From Desmospora profundinema (GTDB taxonomy: Bacteria; Bacillota; Bacilli; Thermoactinomycetales; DSM-45169): a stretch of DNA of 64,000 nucleotides. How positions within the stretch are numbered: position 1 is the stretch's first letter; every line of letters begins with the position of its first letter. The translations under genes and the position numbers were made by a program. The notes beneath the pieces are model-generated. The model worked only from the letters and a program-made list of their open reading frames with translations. It was not told the DNA's origin and made no database searches. This document shows, piece after piece, positions 1 to 7,951 of the stretch. The DNA is taken from positions 62,001 through 126,000 of the forward strand of contig NZ_JAVDQG010000003.1 in the NCBI RefSeq assembly GCF_031454155.1. The letters are read 5' to 3'.

Positions 1-19
1 TGATGTTAGGGTCGGGGCG

Positions 20-48
20 TGAACATGACTATTCAAACAAGATACAAT
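20..48 (+). promoter_or_regulatory. Possible sigma-A promoter of the acyltransferase gene
   Basis: A TACAAT -10 box at 43-48 is preceded at 17 bp by TGAACA, which matches the -35 consensus at four of six positions. It lies just before the acyltransferase coding region. The assignment rests only on box similarity. Confidence 0.35.
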
Positions 49-94
49 AGACAGGATCGACTTTTTTCATACCGTGGGGAGGGAATATTCACGA

Positions 95-700
95 TTGGTG
101 TACTTCATGCTGCGCTGGATCTTGCGAATGTTTCTGAAAGGGTATCACCGGATTGAAGTAGTTGGGGCAGACCAGCTCCCCCATGACGGACCGTTCATCT
201 TGGTGGGTAATCATATCAGTAATCTGGATCCTTTTTATATCGGGGCCGCCATGCCGGGACGGATTCATTTCATGGCCAAACGGGAATCTTTCTCCCACCC
301 TCTTTCCCGTTGGGTTCTTCACGCTTGTGGTGCTTTTCCTGTAGAGCGCGGGAAACCGGATATGAGAGCGATAAAAACCGCGATCCATCATTTGCGTCAC
401 GATCGGATTGTGGGATTGTTTCCGGAAGGGGGACGGCGGGAGGAAGATCCCATGGTAGCGATTAAGGCCGGGGCAGCCTATTTATCCTTGAAAACGCAAA
501 CGCCGGTCCTGCCGATTACCATCGAAGGAACGGACCGGGCTCTGCCTCGCAGTGCTTGGTTGATTCGCCCGATTCCCATCCGGATTCGTGTAGGGGAACA
601 GATGGTTCCGGAAAAGGATATGTCCCGAGAAGCTCAGGAACGGCTCAGCCGCCATGTATTGGAATCCTTACGGCTTCTGTCGACGGATGAAAACCGGTAA
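95..700 (+). CDS. plsC: 1-acyl-sn-glycerol-3-phosphate acyltransferase
   Basis: Membrane-associated acyltransferase of the PlsC family, which adds the second acyl chain to lysophosphatidic acid in phospholipid synthesis. The catalytic NHxxxxD block is visible as NHISNLDP, and the substrate-binding block as FPEGGRR. An N-terminal hydrophobic, basic segment (LRWILRMFLKGY) fits membrane association. The reading frame is open from a GTG at 74, but a GGGGAGGG tract at 76-83 lies inside that frame and better serves the TTG at 95 or the GTG at 98, so I placed the start at 95. Length of about 200 residues is normal. In Bacillales, plsC-like genes occur in many places, so the location adds little. Confidence 0.85.
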   Translation: MVYFMLRWILRMFLKGYHRIEVVGADQLPHDGPFILVGNHISNLDPFYIGAAMPGRIHFMAKRESFSHPLSRWVLHACGAFPVERGKPDMRAIKTAIHHLRHDRIVGLFPEGGRREEDPMVAIKAGAAYLSLKTQTPVLPITIEGTDRALPRSAWLIRPIPIRIRVGEQMVPEKDMSREAQERLSRHVLESLRLLSTDENR

Positions 701-753
701 AATGGGAAAGGAAGGAGACTACAAGTTGGGGAAAAGAAAGGTGGAGGAGAGCG

Positions 754-960
754 ATGGAGCAGAAGAGCTTCCAGCTCGGGGACATTGTGGAGATGAAAAA
801 ACCCCACCCTTGTGGCACCAATGCCTGGAAAGTGATCCGAATGGGAATGGATATCCGGATGAAGTGCACCGGTTGTGGACACAGTGTTCTTTTACCGCGT
901 TCCAAATTCGAAAAACGGATGAAAAAGATATTGTCATCGGAGGAGCCGCCGCAATCCTAA
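754..960 (+). CDS. yyzM: DUF951 family small protein (YyzM-like)
   Basis: A 68-residue protein with the typical DUF951 pattern: an N-terminal LGDIVEMKKPHPCG stretch, a CTGCG pair of cysteines that suggests zinc binding, and the LPRSKFEKR motif near the C-terminus. The family is found next to ychF in Bacillales, which fits here. The biochemical role is unknown; a nucleic-acid-binding role is only a guess from the small basic zinc-finger-like fold. A GGAGGAG Shine-Dalgarno precedes the ATG. The stop codon is followed 13 bp later by the end of a decayed MITE copy. Confidence 0.85.
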   Translation: MEQKSFQLGDIVEMKKPHPCGTNAWKVIRMGMDIRMKCTGCGHSVLLPRSKFEKRMKKILSSEEPPQS

Positions 961-973
961 TAGGGATCTCGGT

Positions 974-1017
974 TAGGGCGTGTCTGAACAATTCGTAGGA
1001 CGAGCCCGGGTCGGTAA
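974..1017 (-). repeat. Decayed end of the TA-flanked MITE family
   Basis: Starts with TAGGGCGTGTCTG at 974-986, the reverse complement of the right end of the full MITE at 10835-11033, and stays similar for about 44 bp to 1017. The rest of the element is missing. It sits between the yyzM stop codon and its terminator. Confidence 0.7.
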
Positions 1018-1046
1018 GGAAAGGATCTTTTTATCGGTATGTTTCG

Positions 1047-1067
1047 GCACCGCCAGGCGGTGCTTTT
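1047..1067 (+). terminator. Rho-independent terminator after yyzM
   Basis: GCACCGCC and GGCGGTGC form a compact GC-rich hairpin followed by TTTT. It lies downstream of yyzM and the MITE remnant and upstream of the ychF promoter. Confidence 0.65.
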
Positions 1068-1097
1068 GTCGTAAACGGGAAGGATAAACGACCCTCA

Positions 1098-1137
1098 CCC
1101 TGTCCGCCATGACAGGGAGGGGTGGTTTCGCTATAAT
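1098..1137 (+). promoter_or_regulatory. Sigma-A promoter of ychF with an overlapping inverted repeat
   Basis: ATGACA at 1109-1114 and TATAAT at 1132-1137 are separated by exactly 17 bp. A perfect 7-bp inverted repeat, CCCTGTC-6 nt-GACAGGG at 1098-1117, covers the -35 box and could be an operator for an unknown regulator. Confidence 0.7.
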
Positions 1138-1190
1138 GGACGAGGATTATCGGAAATCGGAAATGATGAACCAAAAGAGGAGATGAGCGC

Positions 1191-2291
1191 ATGCCGTTGA
1201 CTACCGGCATTGTCGGTTTGCCCAATGTGGGCAAATCAACCTTGTTTAATGCGATTACCCGAGCGGGAGCCGAATCGGCAAACTACCCATTTTGCACCAT
1301 CGATCCCAATGTGGGGGTGGTGGATGTCCCTGATGAGCGGCTGAATCAATTAGCTGCCATCGTCAATCCCCAGCGAGTCATTCCTACTTCTTTTCAATTT
1401 ACGGATATTGCTGGTCTTGTAAAGGGAGCCAGCAGAGGGGAGGGGCTGGGAAATCAGTTTTTATCCCATATTCGAGAAGTGGATGCCATCATCCATGTCG
1501 TCCGTTGTTTTGAGGACGAAAATATCACTCATGTTTCAGGAAAAGTGGATCCCGTCAGCGATATGGAAACAATCAACCTGGAATTGGTGCTGGCCGATTT
1601 GGAGACAGTGGAACGCCGGCTGGATCGCTTAAGCCGTCAAAAGAAGAGTGGAGATGCTCAAGCCACAAAGGAGCACGGGATATTAACTCGGTTGCAGAGT
1701 CAGTTGGCCGAAGGCCTACCTGCCAGGGGAGTCGATCTTTCCGAAGAAGAGTGGGCAATGATTCGCTCTCTTAACCTGTTGACCATGAAAAAGATGTTGT
1801 ATGCAGCCAATGTGTCGGAAGAGGATGTGGCAGCCGCTGAGGAGAATCCATTTGTCCGTCAAGTGATGGAACAAGCGGAAAAAGAAGGGGCAGAGGTTGT
1901 TACCATCAGCGCACAACTGGAAGCGGAGATCGTAGAGTTGGAAGGCGAGGAACGAGAGCTGTTCCTGGAAGAGTTGGGGTTGGCCTCTTCCGGTTTGGAC
2001 CGGTTGGTGGCAGCTGCATACCGGCTGCTGGGATTGATCACATACTTTACAGCCGGCGAGAAGGAAGTGCGTGCCTGGACCATCACTGAGGGGACCAAGG
2101 CACCGCAGGCAGCCGGGGTGATCCATTCTGATTTTGAACGGGGATTTATCCGGGCTGAAGTCGTATCCTATCAGGATCTTCTGGACGCCGGCTCCATGTC
2201 TCAGGCGCGGGAGCGGGGACTCTTGCGTTCTGAAGGGAAGGACTATGTCGTCCGTGATGGGGATATTGTCCATTTTCGGTTTAACGTATAA
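1191..2291 (+). CDS. ychF: Redox-regulated ATPase YchF (Obg family)
   Basis: Ribosome-binding P-loop NTPase of the TRAFAC class; family members hydrolyse ATP rather than GTP. The G1 motif GLPNVGKSTLFN is at residues 7-18 and the G3 region is DIAGLVKGASRGEGLG. A coiled-coil arm lies in the middle, followed by a C-terminal TGS domain beginning near LITYFTAGEKEVRAW and ending FRFNV. The 366-residue length is standard. An AGAGGAG Shine-Dalgarno precedes the ATG. The position between yyzM and rpsF is the same as in Bacillus subtilis (yyaF). Confidence 0.97.
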   Translation: MPLTTGIVGLPNVGKSTLFNAITRAGAESANYPFCTIDPNVGVVDVPDERLNQLAAIVNPQRVIPTSFQFTDIAGLVKGASRGEGLGNQFLSHIREVDAIIHVVRCFEDENITHVSGKVDPVSDMETINLELVLADLETVERRLDRLSRQKKSGDAQATKEHGILTRLQSQLAEGLPARGVDLSEEEWAMIRSLNLLTMKKMLYAANVSEEDVAAAEENPFVRQVMEQAEKEGAEVVTISAQLEAEIVELEGEERELFLEELGLASSGLDRLVAAAYRLLGLITYFTAGEKEVRAWTITEGTKAPQAAGVIHSDFERGFIRAEVVSYQDLLDAGSMSQARERGLLRSEGKDYVVRDGDIVHFRFNV

Positions 2292-2310
2292 ATTTCTTTG
2301 ATGTGAATTC

Positions 2311-2339
2311 TTGTCACAGACATGTACTTTTGGTAGAAT
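2311..2339 (+). promoter_or_regulatory. Sigma-A promoter of the rpsF-ssb-rpsR operon
   Basis: TTGTCA at 2311-2316 and TAGAAT at 2334-2339 with a 17-bp spacer. It lies between ychF and rpsF and is the best promoter candidate for the ribosomal operon. Confidence 0.75.
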
Positions 2340-2371
2340 ATATTATTGTGAATAACGACTATTCACTCCTT

Positions 2372-2391
2372 GCCCCTGTTTACAGGGGCCG
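2372..2391 (+). promoter_or_regulatory. Leader hairpin with trailing CCG before rpsF, possible S6:S18 site
   Basis: GCCCCTG-TTTA-CAGGGGC forms a perfect 7-bp stem in the rpsF leader and is followed at once by CCG. The known S6:S18 autoregulatory leader motif of bacteria has a stem-loop next to a conserved CCG. The match here is only by eye and the rest of the motif was not verified. Confidence 0.35.
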
Positions 2392-2417
2392 TCAAGTCCA
2401 GAAGGAGGTGGAAACAT

Positions 2418-2723
2418 ATGCACAAGTATGAGCTGATGTACATCACCCGTCCCGAGTTGGACGAGGAGAAGCTGAACGGCACCCGTGAGAAAGTCCAAGG
2501 GCACATCACCCAAAACAAAGGGGAAGTCATTGAGCAGGAGCACTTCGGCAAACGCCGACTGGCTTACCTGGTGAACGACTTGCGGGAAGGTGTTTACACG
2601 GTGGCTACCTTCCATGGTGACACGGATACCGTAAACGAGTTGGATCGGCAGCTGAAGCTGAATGATGACGTGATCCGTCACATGATCATCAACATCGATG
2701 ACAAACCGGAAAAAAAATCCTGA
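2418..2723 (+). CDS. rpsF: 30S ribosomal protein S6
   Basis: Small-subunit ribosomal protein that binds 16S rRNA together with S18. The sequence MHKYELMYITRPELDEE and the conserved LAYLVNDLREGVY segment identify it. The open frame extends further upstream, but an AAGGAGGTG Shine-Dalgarno at 2402-2410 fixes the ATG at 2418 and gives 101 residues, the usual size. It is the first gene of the classical rpsF-ssb-rpsR operon. Confidence 0.97.
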   Translation: MHKYELMYITRPELDEEKLNGTREKVQGHITQNKGEVIEQEHFGKRRLAYLVNDLREGVYTVATFHGDTDTVNELDRQLKLNDDVIRHMIINIDDKPEKKS

Positions 2724-2804
2724 CTCCCATCCAAAAGGGACCATCACCAACAGGAGCAGCAACGGGGAGCCCGACAGAAAAGTAGTCGTATGGGTTACGG
2801 ATCA

Positions 2805-2880
2805 GAGGGCCTGCGGCCTATAAAGGGGAGGTTGTCCTTCCAGGACTGCTGATTGGAAGGGCTTCATCCAAAAGGAGAGG
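2805..2880 (+). repeat. Shine-Dalgarno-bearing repeat (copy A, before ssb)
   Basis: Contains the tail of one unit (2805-2831, GGGCCTGCGGCC plus AAAGGGGAGG) followed by a full unit (2832-2880). The full unit has CCTTCC, then AGGACTGCTGATT, then GGAAGG as a stem-loop, then GCTTCATCC and AAAAGGAGAGG, the ssb ribosome-binding site. See copies B to F. Confidence 0.75.
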
Positions 2881-2885
2881 TTGCC

Positions 2886-3341
2886 ATGTTAAACCGGGTG
2901 ATTTTGATCGGTCGGCTGACCTGGGATCCGGAGTTGCGATACACTCCCAACGGAGTGGCGGTCGCCAGTTTCCGGTTGGCGGTGGATCGGCCCTTCACCA
3001 ATCAACAAGGGGAACGGGAAGCGGATTTTATCGATATTGTAGTTTGGCGCCAACAAGCGGAAAATGTGGCCAACTATTTGAAAAAGGGTCGGATGGTGGC
3101 AGTGGAAGGGCGTCTGCAAGTACGGAGTTATGAGAATCAGGAAGGCCGCAAGGTGCGTGTGTCCGAAGTGGTGGCGGATAATGTGCGTTTTCTCCCCACA
3201 TCCGGTGGTTCCGGCGGACCGAGCGGCAATCCGGCTCAAGAAGGAGGAAGCGGCTTTCAAAACGACCGTGGTTCCTCCAACGATCCGTTTGCGGATGATG
3301 GAAAGCCAATCGACATCTCCGATGACGATTTGCCCTTCTGA
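2886..3341 (+). CDS. ssb: Single-stranded DNA-binding protein
   Basis: Homotetrameric OB-fold protein that coats single-stranded DNA in replication and repair. [19 protein letters not shown] is the typical N-terminus, the OB fold runs to about residue 105, a glycine- and asparagine-rich linker follows, and the acidic tip DDDLPF used to recruit partner proteins is intact. The frame is open upstream, but AAAGGAGAGG at 2871-2880 selects the ATG at 2886 (151 residues). This Shine-Dalgarno is supplied by the dispersed repeat. Confidence 0.97.
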   Translation: MLNRVILIGRLTWDPELRYTPNGVAVASFRLAVDRPFTNQQGEREADFIDIVVWRQQAENVANYLKKGRMVAVEGRLQVRSYENQEGRKVRVSEVVADNVRFLPTSGGSGGPSGNPAQEGGSGFQNDRGSSNDPFADDGKPIDISDDDLPF

Positions 3342-3365
3342 AAACCAAAAGTCGGCTTGTGTCTG

Positions 3366-3427
3366 ATAGGAAGGAGGTTGCCCTTTCAGGACGACAATGG
3401 AAGGGGCCTCCGGCCAGGGAAGGAGGT
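3366..3427 (+). repeat. Shine-Dalgarno-bearing repeat (copy B, before rpsR)
   Basis: ATAGGAAGGAGG, then CCCTTTC-AGGACGACAAT-GGAAGGGG as a stem-loop, then GGCCTCCGGCC and GGGAAGGAGG, which is the rpsR ribosome-binding site. The AGGACGACAAT core is identical to copies C, E2 and F. Confidence 0.8.
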
Positions 3428-3433
3428 AGTCGC

Positions 3434-3661
3434 ATGGCTCGACGCAGAGGTAATAAACGCCGTAAAGTCTGTTTCTTTACAGTCAACAAAATCGAATATA
3501 TCGATTATAAAGATGTGGATTTGCTGCGGAAGTTCATCAGCGAGCGTGGGAAAATTCTCCCTCGCCGGGTGACCGGAACTTCCTCCAAATATCAACGGCA
3601 ATTGACCCGGGCGATCAAACGTGCCCGGCAAATGGCTCTCTTGCCGTATACCACGGACTGA
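3434..3661 (+). CDS. rpsR: 30S ribosomal protein S18
   Basis: 75-residue small-subunit protein that pairs with S6 on the platform of the 30S subunit. [19 protein letters not shown] and [18 protein letters not shown] are diagnostic. The frame continues upstream to 3359 through the repeat element, but the AAGGAGG at 3420-3426 and homology fix the ATG at 3434. It ends the rpsF operon, and a terminator follows at once. Confidence 0.97.
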   Translation: MARRRGNKRRKVCFFTVNKIEYIDYKDVDLLRKFISERGKILPRRVTGTSSKYQRQLTRAIKRARQMALLPYTTD

Positions 3662-3666
3662 ACATG

Positions 3667-3697
3667 AAAAAGGGGCGTACATCACGTCCCTTTTTTT
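3667..3697 (+). terminator. Rho-independent terminator after rpsR
   Basis: AAAAAGGGGCGT and ACGTCCCTTTTTTT pair around a short loop and end in a run of seven T, six bases after the rpsR stop codon. Confidence 0.8.
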
Positions 3698-3699
3698 AT

Positions 3700-3760
3700 C
3701 CTCTCCTTTGGGGCGAAGCCCCTTAGATTGTCGTCCTGCTAGGGCATCCTATCCTTTTGG
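3700..3760 (-). repeat. Shine-Dalgarno-type repeat, inverted copy C
   Basis: Read on the minus strand this has CCAAAAGGATAGGATGCCCT, then AGCAGGACGACAAT, then AAGGGGCTTCGCCCC and AAAGGAGAG: the complete unit. No minus-strand gene starts below it; it points into the rpsR terminator. It lies upstream of the plus-strand MazG-like gene, in antisense orientation. Confidence 0.8.
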
Positions 3761-3843
3761 CTGAAGGGGGATGAAGGAGGATTCTTCCTTTGCCGTGTGG
3801 AAGATATTTTCCATCACGCTTTCCCCAAAAAGGAGTGCTGACG

Positions 3844-4155
3844 ATGAGCAGGCCGGAGCGAAGCGTACACATTGCCAAAAGCATGAAAGTGATCGAATGG
3901 TTGAAAACAGAAATACTGGACCAAATCGCCAACTTATATAAAGGGTTGCATCATGCCAACCGTTCCCTGATCCAAGACAGCTTGGCCAGCTTGGTGGTGG
4001 CCACTTATGTTCTTGCCAAACGTGTGGGCTTTTCTTATCGGGAAGTGGATCAAGCGGTTACCCGGAAGTTGCGGGAAGCGGCCCGGGAAAGGCATCAGCT
4101 GGAAGATTGGTATGGCGATCTATCCGATCTGGAAGAATATATAAGCAAGAGGTGA
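3844..4155 (+). CDS. MazG-like family protein
   Basis: A 103-residue all-alpha protein resembling the small MazG-like family seen near gdpP in Bacillales. The N-terminal helix (IAKSMKVIEWLKTEILDQIANLYKG) and the SLASLVVATYVLAKRVG segment fit that fold, but the acidic metal site of true MazG NTP pyrophosphohydrolases is not obvious, so catalytic activity is uncertain. The frame is open from 3790, but AAAAAGGAG at 3827-3835 supports the ATG at 3844. It is followed 7 bp later by the yybS-like gene, probably one transcript. Confidence 0.7.
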   Translation: MSRPERSVHIAKSMKVIEWLKTEILDQIANLYKGLHHANRSLIQDSLASLVVATYVLAKRVGFSYREVDQAVTRKLREAARERHQLEDWYGDLSDLEEYISKR

Positions 4156-4162
4156 CTCTGGT

Positions 4163-5071
4163 TTGTCCCGATTTACGGATATACGTGGCGGACTGATTGC
4201 GATCGGTCTATACCTGTTGCTTTTCTTATCCTTGATTACTCCGCTGGGTATCGTTACCCTGTGGTTTCTCCCCCTCCCTTTTTTCTGGTTTGGTGCCAAA
4301 AACGGCTGGAAGCCGTCTCTGTTTCCGGTGGCAGTATGCGGAATCCTCTCATCTGCTTTGGGTTTGGCGGCTTTGGGCGGGTTGCTTTTTGCTGCCGGAA
4401 TCGGTCTCATGATGGGAGAACAGTACCGCAAACCGGGATCCACCGGGACGGATGTGGCCCTGGGTGGTTGGGTGGCCACCTGGGTGGGGGCATTGGTGTT
4501 GCTCCTTCTTGTGACCTGGTGGTGGGATGGAGTCGGACAGGTTCAGTCGTTTTGGCGGGAACAGTGGGAAAGCACCCAACAAATGTTGGAATCCTATGGA
4601 TTGGGTGCCGCTGGGATGGAAGAGCCTCCTCCATTGTCCCTTATTATTCCCGTAATGTTGTTCATGATTTCGCTTCCCTTTCCGCTGCTTAACTTTGCAG
4701 TAGGTAGGCGCTTACTGATACGCCAAGGATTGCCCGGGAAATACTTGCCGCCAATTCGGAAGTGGCGTTTACCCCGACCCTTTTTTTATTTTTACTTTGT
4801 TGCCTTATTGCTGTTGCTTTTGTTCGGGTTGGATGGAGGAGCTGTCTCTTTATTTGCGGGGACTGCGGTGACATGGATGTTTTTAATCTTTTTCATCCAG
4901 GGGTTGTCGTTCTTCGCTTTTCTTCTTCATCGCTGGAACTGGAAAAGTGGTTGGGTCTTTTTGATTGGAGGGGTCGCCTTTCTCATTCCGCTCCTCTCTG
5001 TGGTGGTCCATCTCTTTGGAATCTTGGATACCGGAACGGAGTGGAGAAAGCGTTTGGAGAAGAACGATTGA
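4163..5071 (+). CDS. yybS: DUF2232 multi-pass membrane protein (YybS-like)
   Basis: About 300 residues with around eight hydrophobic segments, starting GGLIAIGLYLLLFLSLI. This matches the DUF2232/YybS family, which sits directly upstream of gdpP in many Firmicutes. It may be a membrane transporter or scaffold; its role is not known. It starts at a TTG, with GAGGTGA at 4149-4155 overlapping the stop codon of the preceding gene, indicating coupling. Confidence 0.8.
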   Translation: MSRFTDIRGGLIAIGLYLLLFLSLITPLGIVTLWFLPLPFFWFGAKNGWKPSLFPVAVCGILSSALGLAALGGLLFAAGIGLMMGEQYRKPGSTGTDVALGGWVATWVGALVLLLLVTWWWDGVGQVQSFWREQWESTQQMLESYGLGAAGMEEPPPLSLIIPVMLFMISLPFPLLNFAVGRRLLIRQGLPGKYLPPIRKWRLPRPFFYFYFVALLLLLLFGLDGGAVSLFAGTAVTWMFLIFFIQGLSFFAFLLHRWNWKSGWVFLIGGVAFLIPLLSVVVHLFGILDTGTEWRKRLEKND

Positions 5072-5088
5072 GGATCCATTCCTGGGGG

Positions 5089-5110
5089 GCATAGCGAGAC
5101 CAGGGAACAA
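5089..5110 (-). repeat. Fragment of the MITE family between yybS and gdpP
   Basis: The 22 bases GCATAGCGAGACCAGGGAACAA are a perfect reverse complement of 10939-10960 inside the full MITE. Neither end is preserved here. Apart from this and a weak TACAAT box at 5326-5331, I see nothing definite in the 311-bp gap before gdpP. Confidence 0.6.
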
Positions 5111-5382
5111 AATAGCCGGGACAGCTTGTGCCGGTAACGTACTATTTGTTATAAAGGCGGAAAACTAAGTCGACCACCCCCACAGTGTAAGGGACCCAGA
5201 AAGACGTAAGAACAGTGCTCTTTTTAGAAATGAAACTGCCAATGAACCCTTTGACTCATAGACCATCGATAGATGTTGTGGCCAAAAGAAAGAAGGGGTC
5301 GCTATGAATCCGGCTGGGCCTGGGGTACAATAGGAACCAGGAAATGAAAAGCATCGGTTTACCGGCTTGAGGGGATGTCATC

Positions 5383-7335
5383 ATGCCGAATTTTATTACA
5401 AAACGGTGGCACGGAGCGCACATGGTGTTCGCCATGTGCTTCAGTTTAATTTTAATCGCATTGGTGGCTATCTACCGATGGGAATATGCCATGGTGGCAC
5501 TGGTGGTTTTTTTCCTGTTGGCCTATGCCCTGGTTCGGGCTGAACAGGAGTTTCGCAAAGATTTTATTCATTATGTTCAAACACTGTCCCAACGGGTCAA
5601 AGGAGCAAACCAGGCGGCTTTGGACGGGTTGCCCATCGGAATCCTTCTATATGATCGGGAAAACCATGTAGCCTGGCATAATCCCTTTATCAAAGGCATG
5701 ACTGCTCGGGAATCGTTGGTGGGCCTTCCTGTATCGGATCTTTTTCCCGCCTTGTCCGAAGGGGAAAGTCCGGAAAAAATGGATGTGGACGACCGGGTTT
5801 TTGAAGTGATTCACCAGGCGGAAGAGCGTTTATATTTTTTCCGTGATGTCACCCGGCTGGAGCGGTTGCGGACTCAGTATGAAAGGGAGCAGACTGTAAT
5901 CGGGTTCCTGCATATGGATAACTTTGATGAGGCCGGCACCGGGTTGGATGACCAGGAACGAACCCTTCTCTTGACCAATGTGAATGCCGCCGTCACACGG
6001 TGGGCACAAGAGCATGACATCAGTTTGCGTCGCTTTGACACGGATAAATTTTTTATGGTGATGAAGCGGGGGACATTGGAACGACTGAAGCGTAACCGGT
6101 TTGACATTTTGGATGTGGTTCGGGATATGACGCGCCGTAATCAAATCCCCATCACCCTTAGTATCGGGGTGGCCTCGATTGGTGCGGACATGGTGGAACG
6201 GACCCATGCTGCGGAAGCCGCTCTGGATATCGCACTGGCTCGGGGCGGGGATCAAGCCGCATTGCAAGAAGGAGAACGGGTGGTCTTTTTCGGGGGGAAG
6301 ACCAATGCAGTGGAAAAGCGCACCCGGGTACGGGCGCGGGTGATCTCCTATGCTTTGTCCAACCTTATTAAAGACAGCGAACAAGTGATGATCATGGGGC
6401 ACGACCAGCCGGACATGGATGCCCTTGGTTCCGCCATCGGTGTTTTGAAAGCAGTCGAGTTGGCCAATCGTGAGGGATATATTGTTTTGGGGGAGTCCAA
6501 CCCTTCCATCGATGGGTTGGTGAAGGCGATGGAAGAGGATGAAGTCATCCGAGAACGGATTTTGAGCCCGGAACGGGCGTTGCAACAGGCGGACGCCCAT
6601 ACGCTTTTGATCCTGGTGGACACTCATAAGCCTTCCATGACGATTGAACCGAAACTGGTGGAAAAGTCGGAGCGGGTAGTGGTGATTGACCACCATCGAC
6701 GCGGAGAAGAATTTGTTCGTGATCCGGTTCTCGTTTATCTCGAACCCTATGCATCCTCCACGTGTGAGTTGGTGACGGAACTTTTACAGTATCAAGAAGG
6801 CCGACTCAATATGGATAAACTAGAAACCACCGCGTTGTTGGCGGGTATTGTTGTGGATACCAAGAGCTTCGCCTTTCGTTCGGGTTCCCGCACGTTTGAG
6901 GCGGCATCCTTTTTGCGGCGGCATGGAGCCGATTTGGCTATGGTTCAATCGCTGTTGCAGGAAGATCTGGACCGCTTCGTCAAGCGGGCCGAGATTGTCA
7001 AAAACACGGAAGTGGTATACGATAAAATGGCGATTGCCGTGGGCGAGGAGACGGAGATCTATGATCAGCTCGTCATCGCTCAGGCAGCGGATACCCTGCT
7101 GAATATGAGGGGGGTGGGCGCATCTTTCGTCATTGGAAAACGGGAGGATGGCAAGGTGGCGATCAGCGCCCGCTCGCAGGGAGAGTTGAACGTTCAGGTG
7201 ATCATGGAGGAACTGGGGGGCGGTGGGCATCTCACCCATGCTGCCACTCAGTTTGAGGGCATCTCCCTAGGTGAAGCACGAAAACGGCTCCTGGACGTGT
7301 TAAAACAGAAGGAAGAAGGGGGCGACGACGAATGA
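5383..7335 (+). CDS. gdpP: Cyclic-di-AMP phosphodiesterase GdpP
   Basis: Membrane-bound enzyme that hydrolyses c-di-AMP to pApA and so tunes osmotic and cell-wall homeostasis. Two N-terminal transmembrane helices (residues about 12-50), a degenerate PAS domain (about 75-145), a degenerate GGDEF domain (about 165-300), then the DHH domain with [21 protein letters not shown] and DHHRRGEE, and the DHHA1 domain with [12 protein letters not shown]. The 650 residues match the family. The Shine-Dalgarno GAGGGG precedes the ATG. It overlaps rplI by four bases (ATGA). Confidence 0.96.
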   Translation: MPNFITKRWHGAHMVFAMCFSLILIALVAIYRWEYAMVALVVFFLLAYALVRAEQEFRKDFIHYVQTLSQRVKGANQAALDGLPIGILLYDRENHVAWHNPFIKGMTARESLVGLPVSDLFPALSEGESPEKMDVDDRVFEVIHQAEERLYFFRDVTRLERLRTQYEREQTVIGFLHMDNFDEAGTGLDDQERTLLLTNVNAAVTRWAQEHDISLRRFDTDKFFMVMKRGTLERLKRNRFDILDVVRDMTRRNQIPITLSIGVASIGADMVERTHAAEAALDIALARGGDQAALQEGERVVFFGGKTNAVEKRTRVRARVISYALSNLIKDSEQVMIMGHDQPDMDALGSAIGVLKAVELANREGYIVLGESNPSIDGLVKAMEEDEVIRERILSPERALQQADAHTLLILVDTHKPSMTIEPKLVEKSERVVVIDHHRRGEEFVRDPVLVYLEPYASSTCELVTELLQYQEGRLNMDKLETTALLAGIVVDTKSFAFRSGSRTFEAASFLRRHGADLAMVQSLLQEDLDRFVKRAEIVKNTEVVYDKMAIAVGEETEIYDQLVIAQAADTLLNMRGVGASFVIGKREDGKVAISARSQGELNVQVIMEELGGGGHLTHAATQFEGISLGEARKRLLDVLKQKEEGGDDE

Positions 7336-7778
7336 AAGTGATCTTTCAACAAGATGTGAAAGGCCAGGGGAAAAAAGGAGAGCTGAAAGAGGTAGCAGAA
7401 GGGTATGCCCGCAATTTCCTTCTTCCCCGGGGATTGGCTGTCGAAGCTTCCGCTGGAAACATCAACGCCCTGAAAGATCAGAAACGACGGGAAGCGGAAC
7501 AGAAACAGGAACAGTTGGAGAAAGCCCGCCGATTGGCAAGTGAACTGGAGAAGCTGGAGATCACCCTCCACACCAAAGCGGGGGATGGCGGTCGTCTGTT
7601 TGGGTCCGTCACTTCGAAACAGATCAGCCAGCACCTCAAACAAGCGCATGGTATCCAAGTGGATAAGAAAAAGATCCAACTGGACGATCCGATCCGTACC
7701 TTAGGTGTAACCAACGTTCCGGTTAAGCTCCACCCCAAAGTGACGGCTACGCTCTCTGTCCAAGTGTTGGAGCAATAG
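7332..7778 (+). CDS. rplI: 50S ribosomal protein L9
   Basis: Large-subunit protein that binds the L1-stalk base of 23S r[23 protein letters not shown] and [13 protein letters not shown] are the signature N-terminal domain, followed by the long connecting helix and the C-terminal domain. The start overlaps the gdpP stop (ATGA), as in many Firmicutes. The length of 148 residues is standard. Confidence 0.97.
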   Translation: MKVIFQQDVKGQGKKGELKEVAEGYARNFLLPRGLAVEASAGNINALKDQKRREAEQKQEQLEKARRLASELEKLEITLHTKAGDGGRLFGSVTSKQISQHLKQAHGIQVDKKKIQLDDPIRTLGVTNVPVKLHPKVTATLSVQVLEQ

Positions 7779-7800
7779 GGCGGCCGTTTCGGTGATTTGG

Positions 7801-7830
7801 GCGCTCCATCCCGGGATGGAGCGCTTTTTT
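7801..7830 (+). terminator. Rho-independent terminator after rplI
   Basis: GCGCTCCATCCC and GGGATGGAGCGC are perfectly complementary, followed by six T. It closes the yybS-gdpP-rplI transcript, so dnaB presumably needs its own promoter or read-through. Confidence 0.9.
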
Positions 7831-7846
7831 GGTGAGTAGCGTCGTT

Positions 7847-7900
7847 AAAGGAGAATGCCCTGCCGGACGACAATCTGGGGGGCTTCGCCCAAAGGAGAGG
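7847..7900 (+). repeat. Shine-Dalgarno-bearing repeat (copy D1, before dnaB)
   Basis: AAAGGAGAATGCCCTGCC, GGACGACAAT, then GGGGGGCTTCGCCC and AAAGGAGAGG. It is the first of two tandem units; the two share the AAAGGAGAGG at 7891-7900. Confidence 0.8.
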
Positions 7901-7944
7901 ATGCCCTTGTAGGACAATCCCAAGGGCTTTGCCCAAAGGAGAGG
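7891..7944 (+). repeat. Shine-Dalgarno-bearing repeat (copy D2, before dnaB)
   Basis: Second tandem unit: AAAGGAGAGGATGCCCTTG, AGGACAAT, CCCAAGGGCTTTGCCC, then AAAGGAGAGG at 7935-7944, which is the ribosome-binding site of dnaB. The core has lost the ACG of AGGACGACAAT. Confidence 0.75.
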
Positions 7945-7951
7945 AAGTGCC

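Noticed and set aside
1716-2273. 185-residue frame on the minus strand inside ychF
   Set aside because: It lies fully antisense to a well-conserved gene, has no Shine-Dalgarno and no recognisable domain; a shadow of codon bias.
5072-5382. Possible c-di-AMP riboswitch before gdpP
   Set aside because: The gap holds a MITE fragment, but I could not trace the conserved elements of a ydaO-type riboswitch.
5830-6696. 288-residue minus-strand frame inside gdpP
   Set aside because: Antisense to the GGDEF and DHH domains of gdpP, composition typical of shadow frames (many His, Gln, Arg), no start signal.
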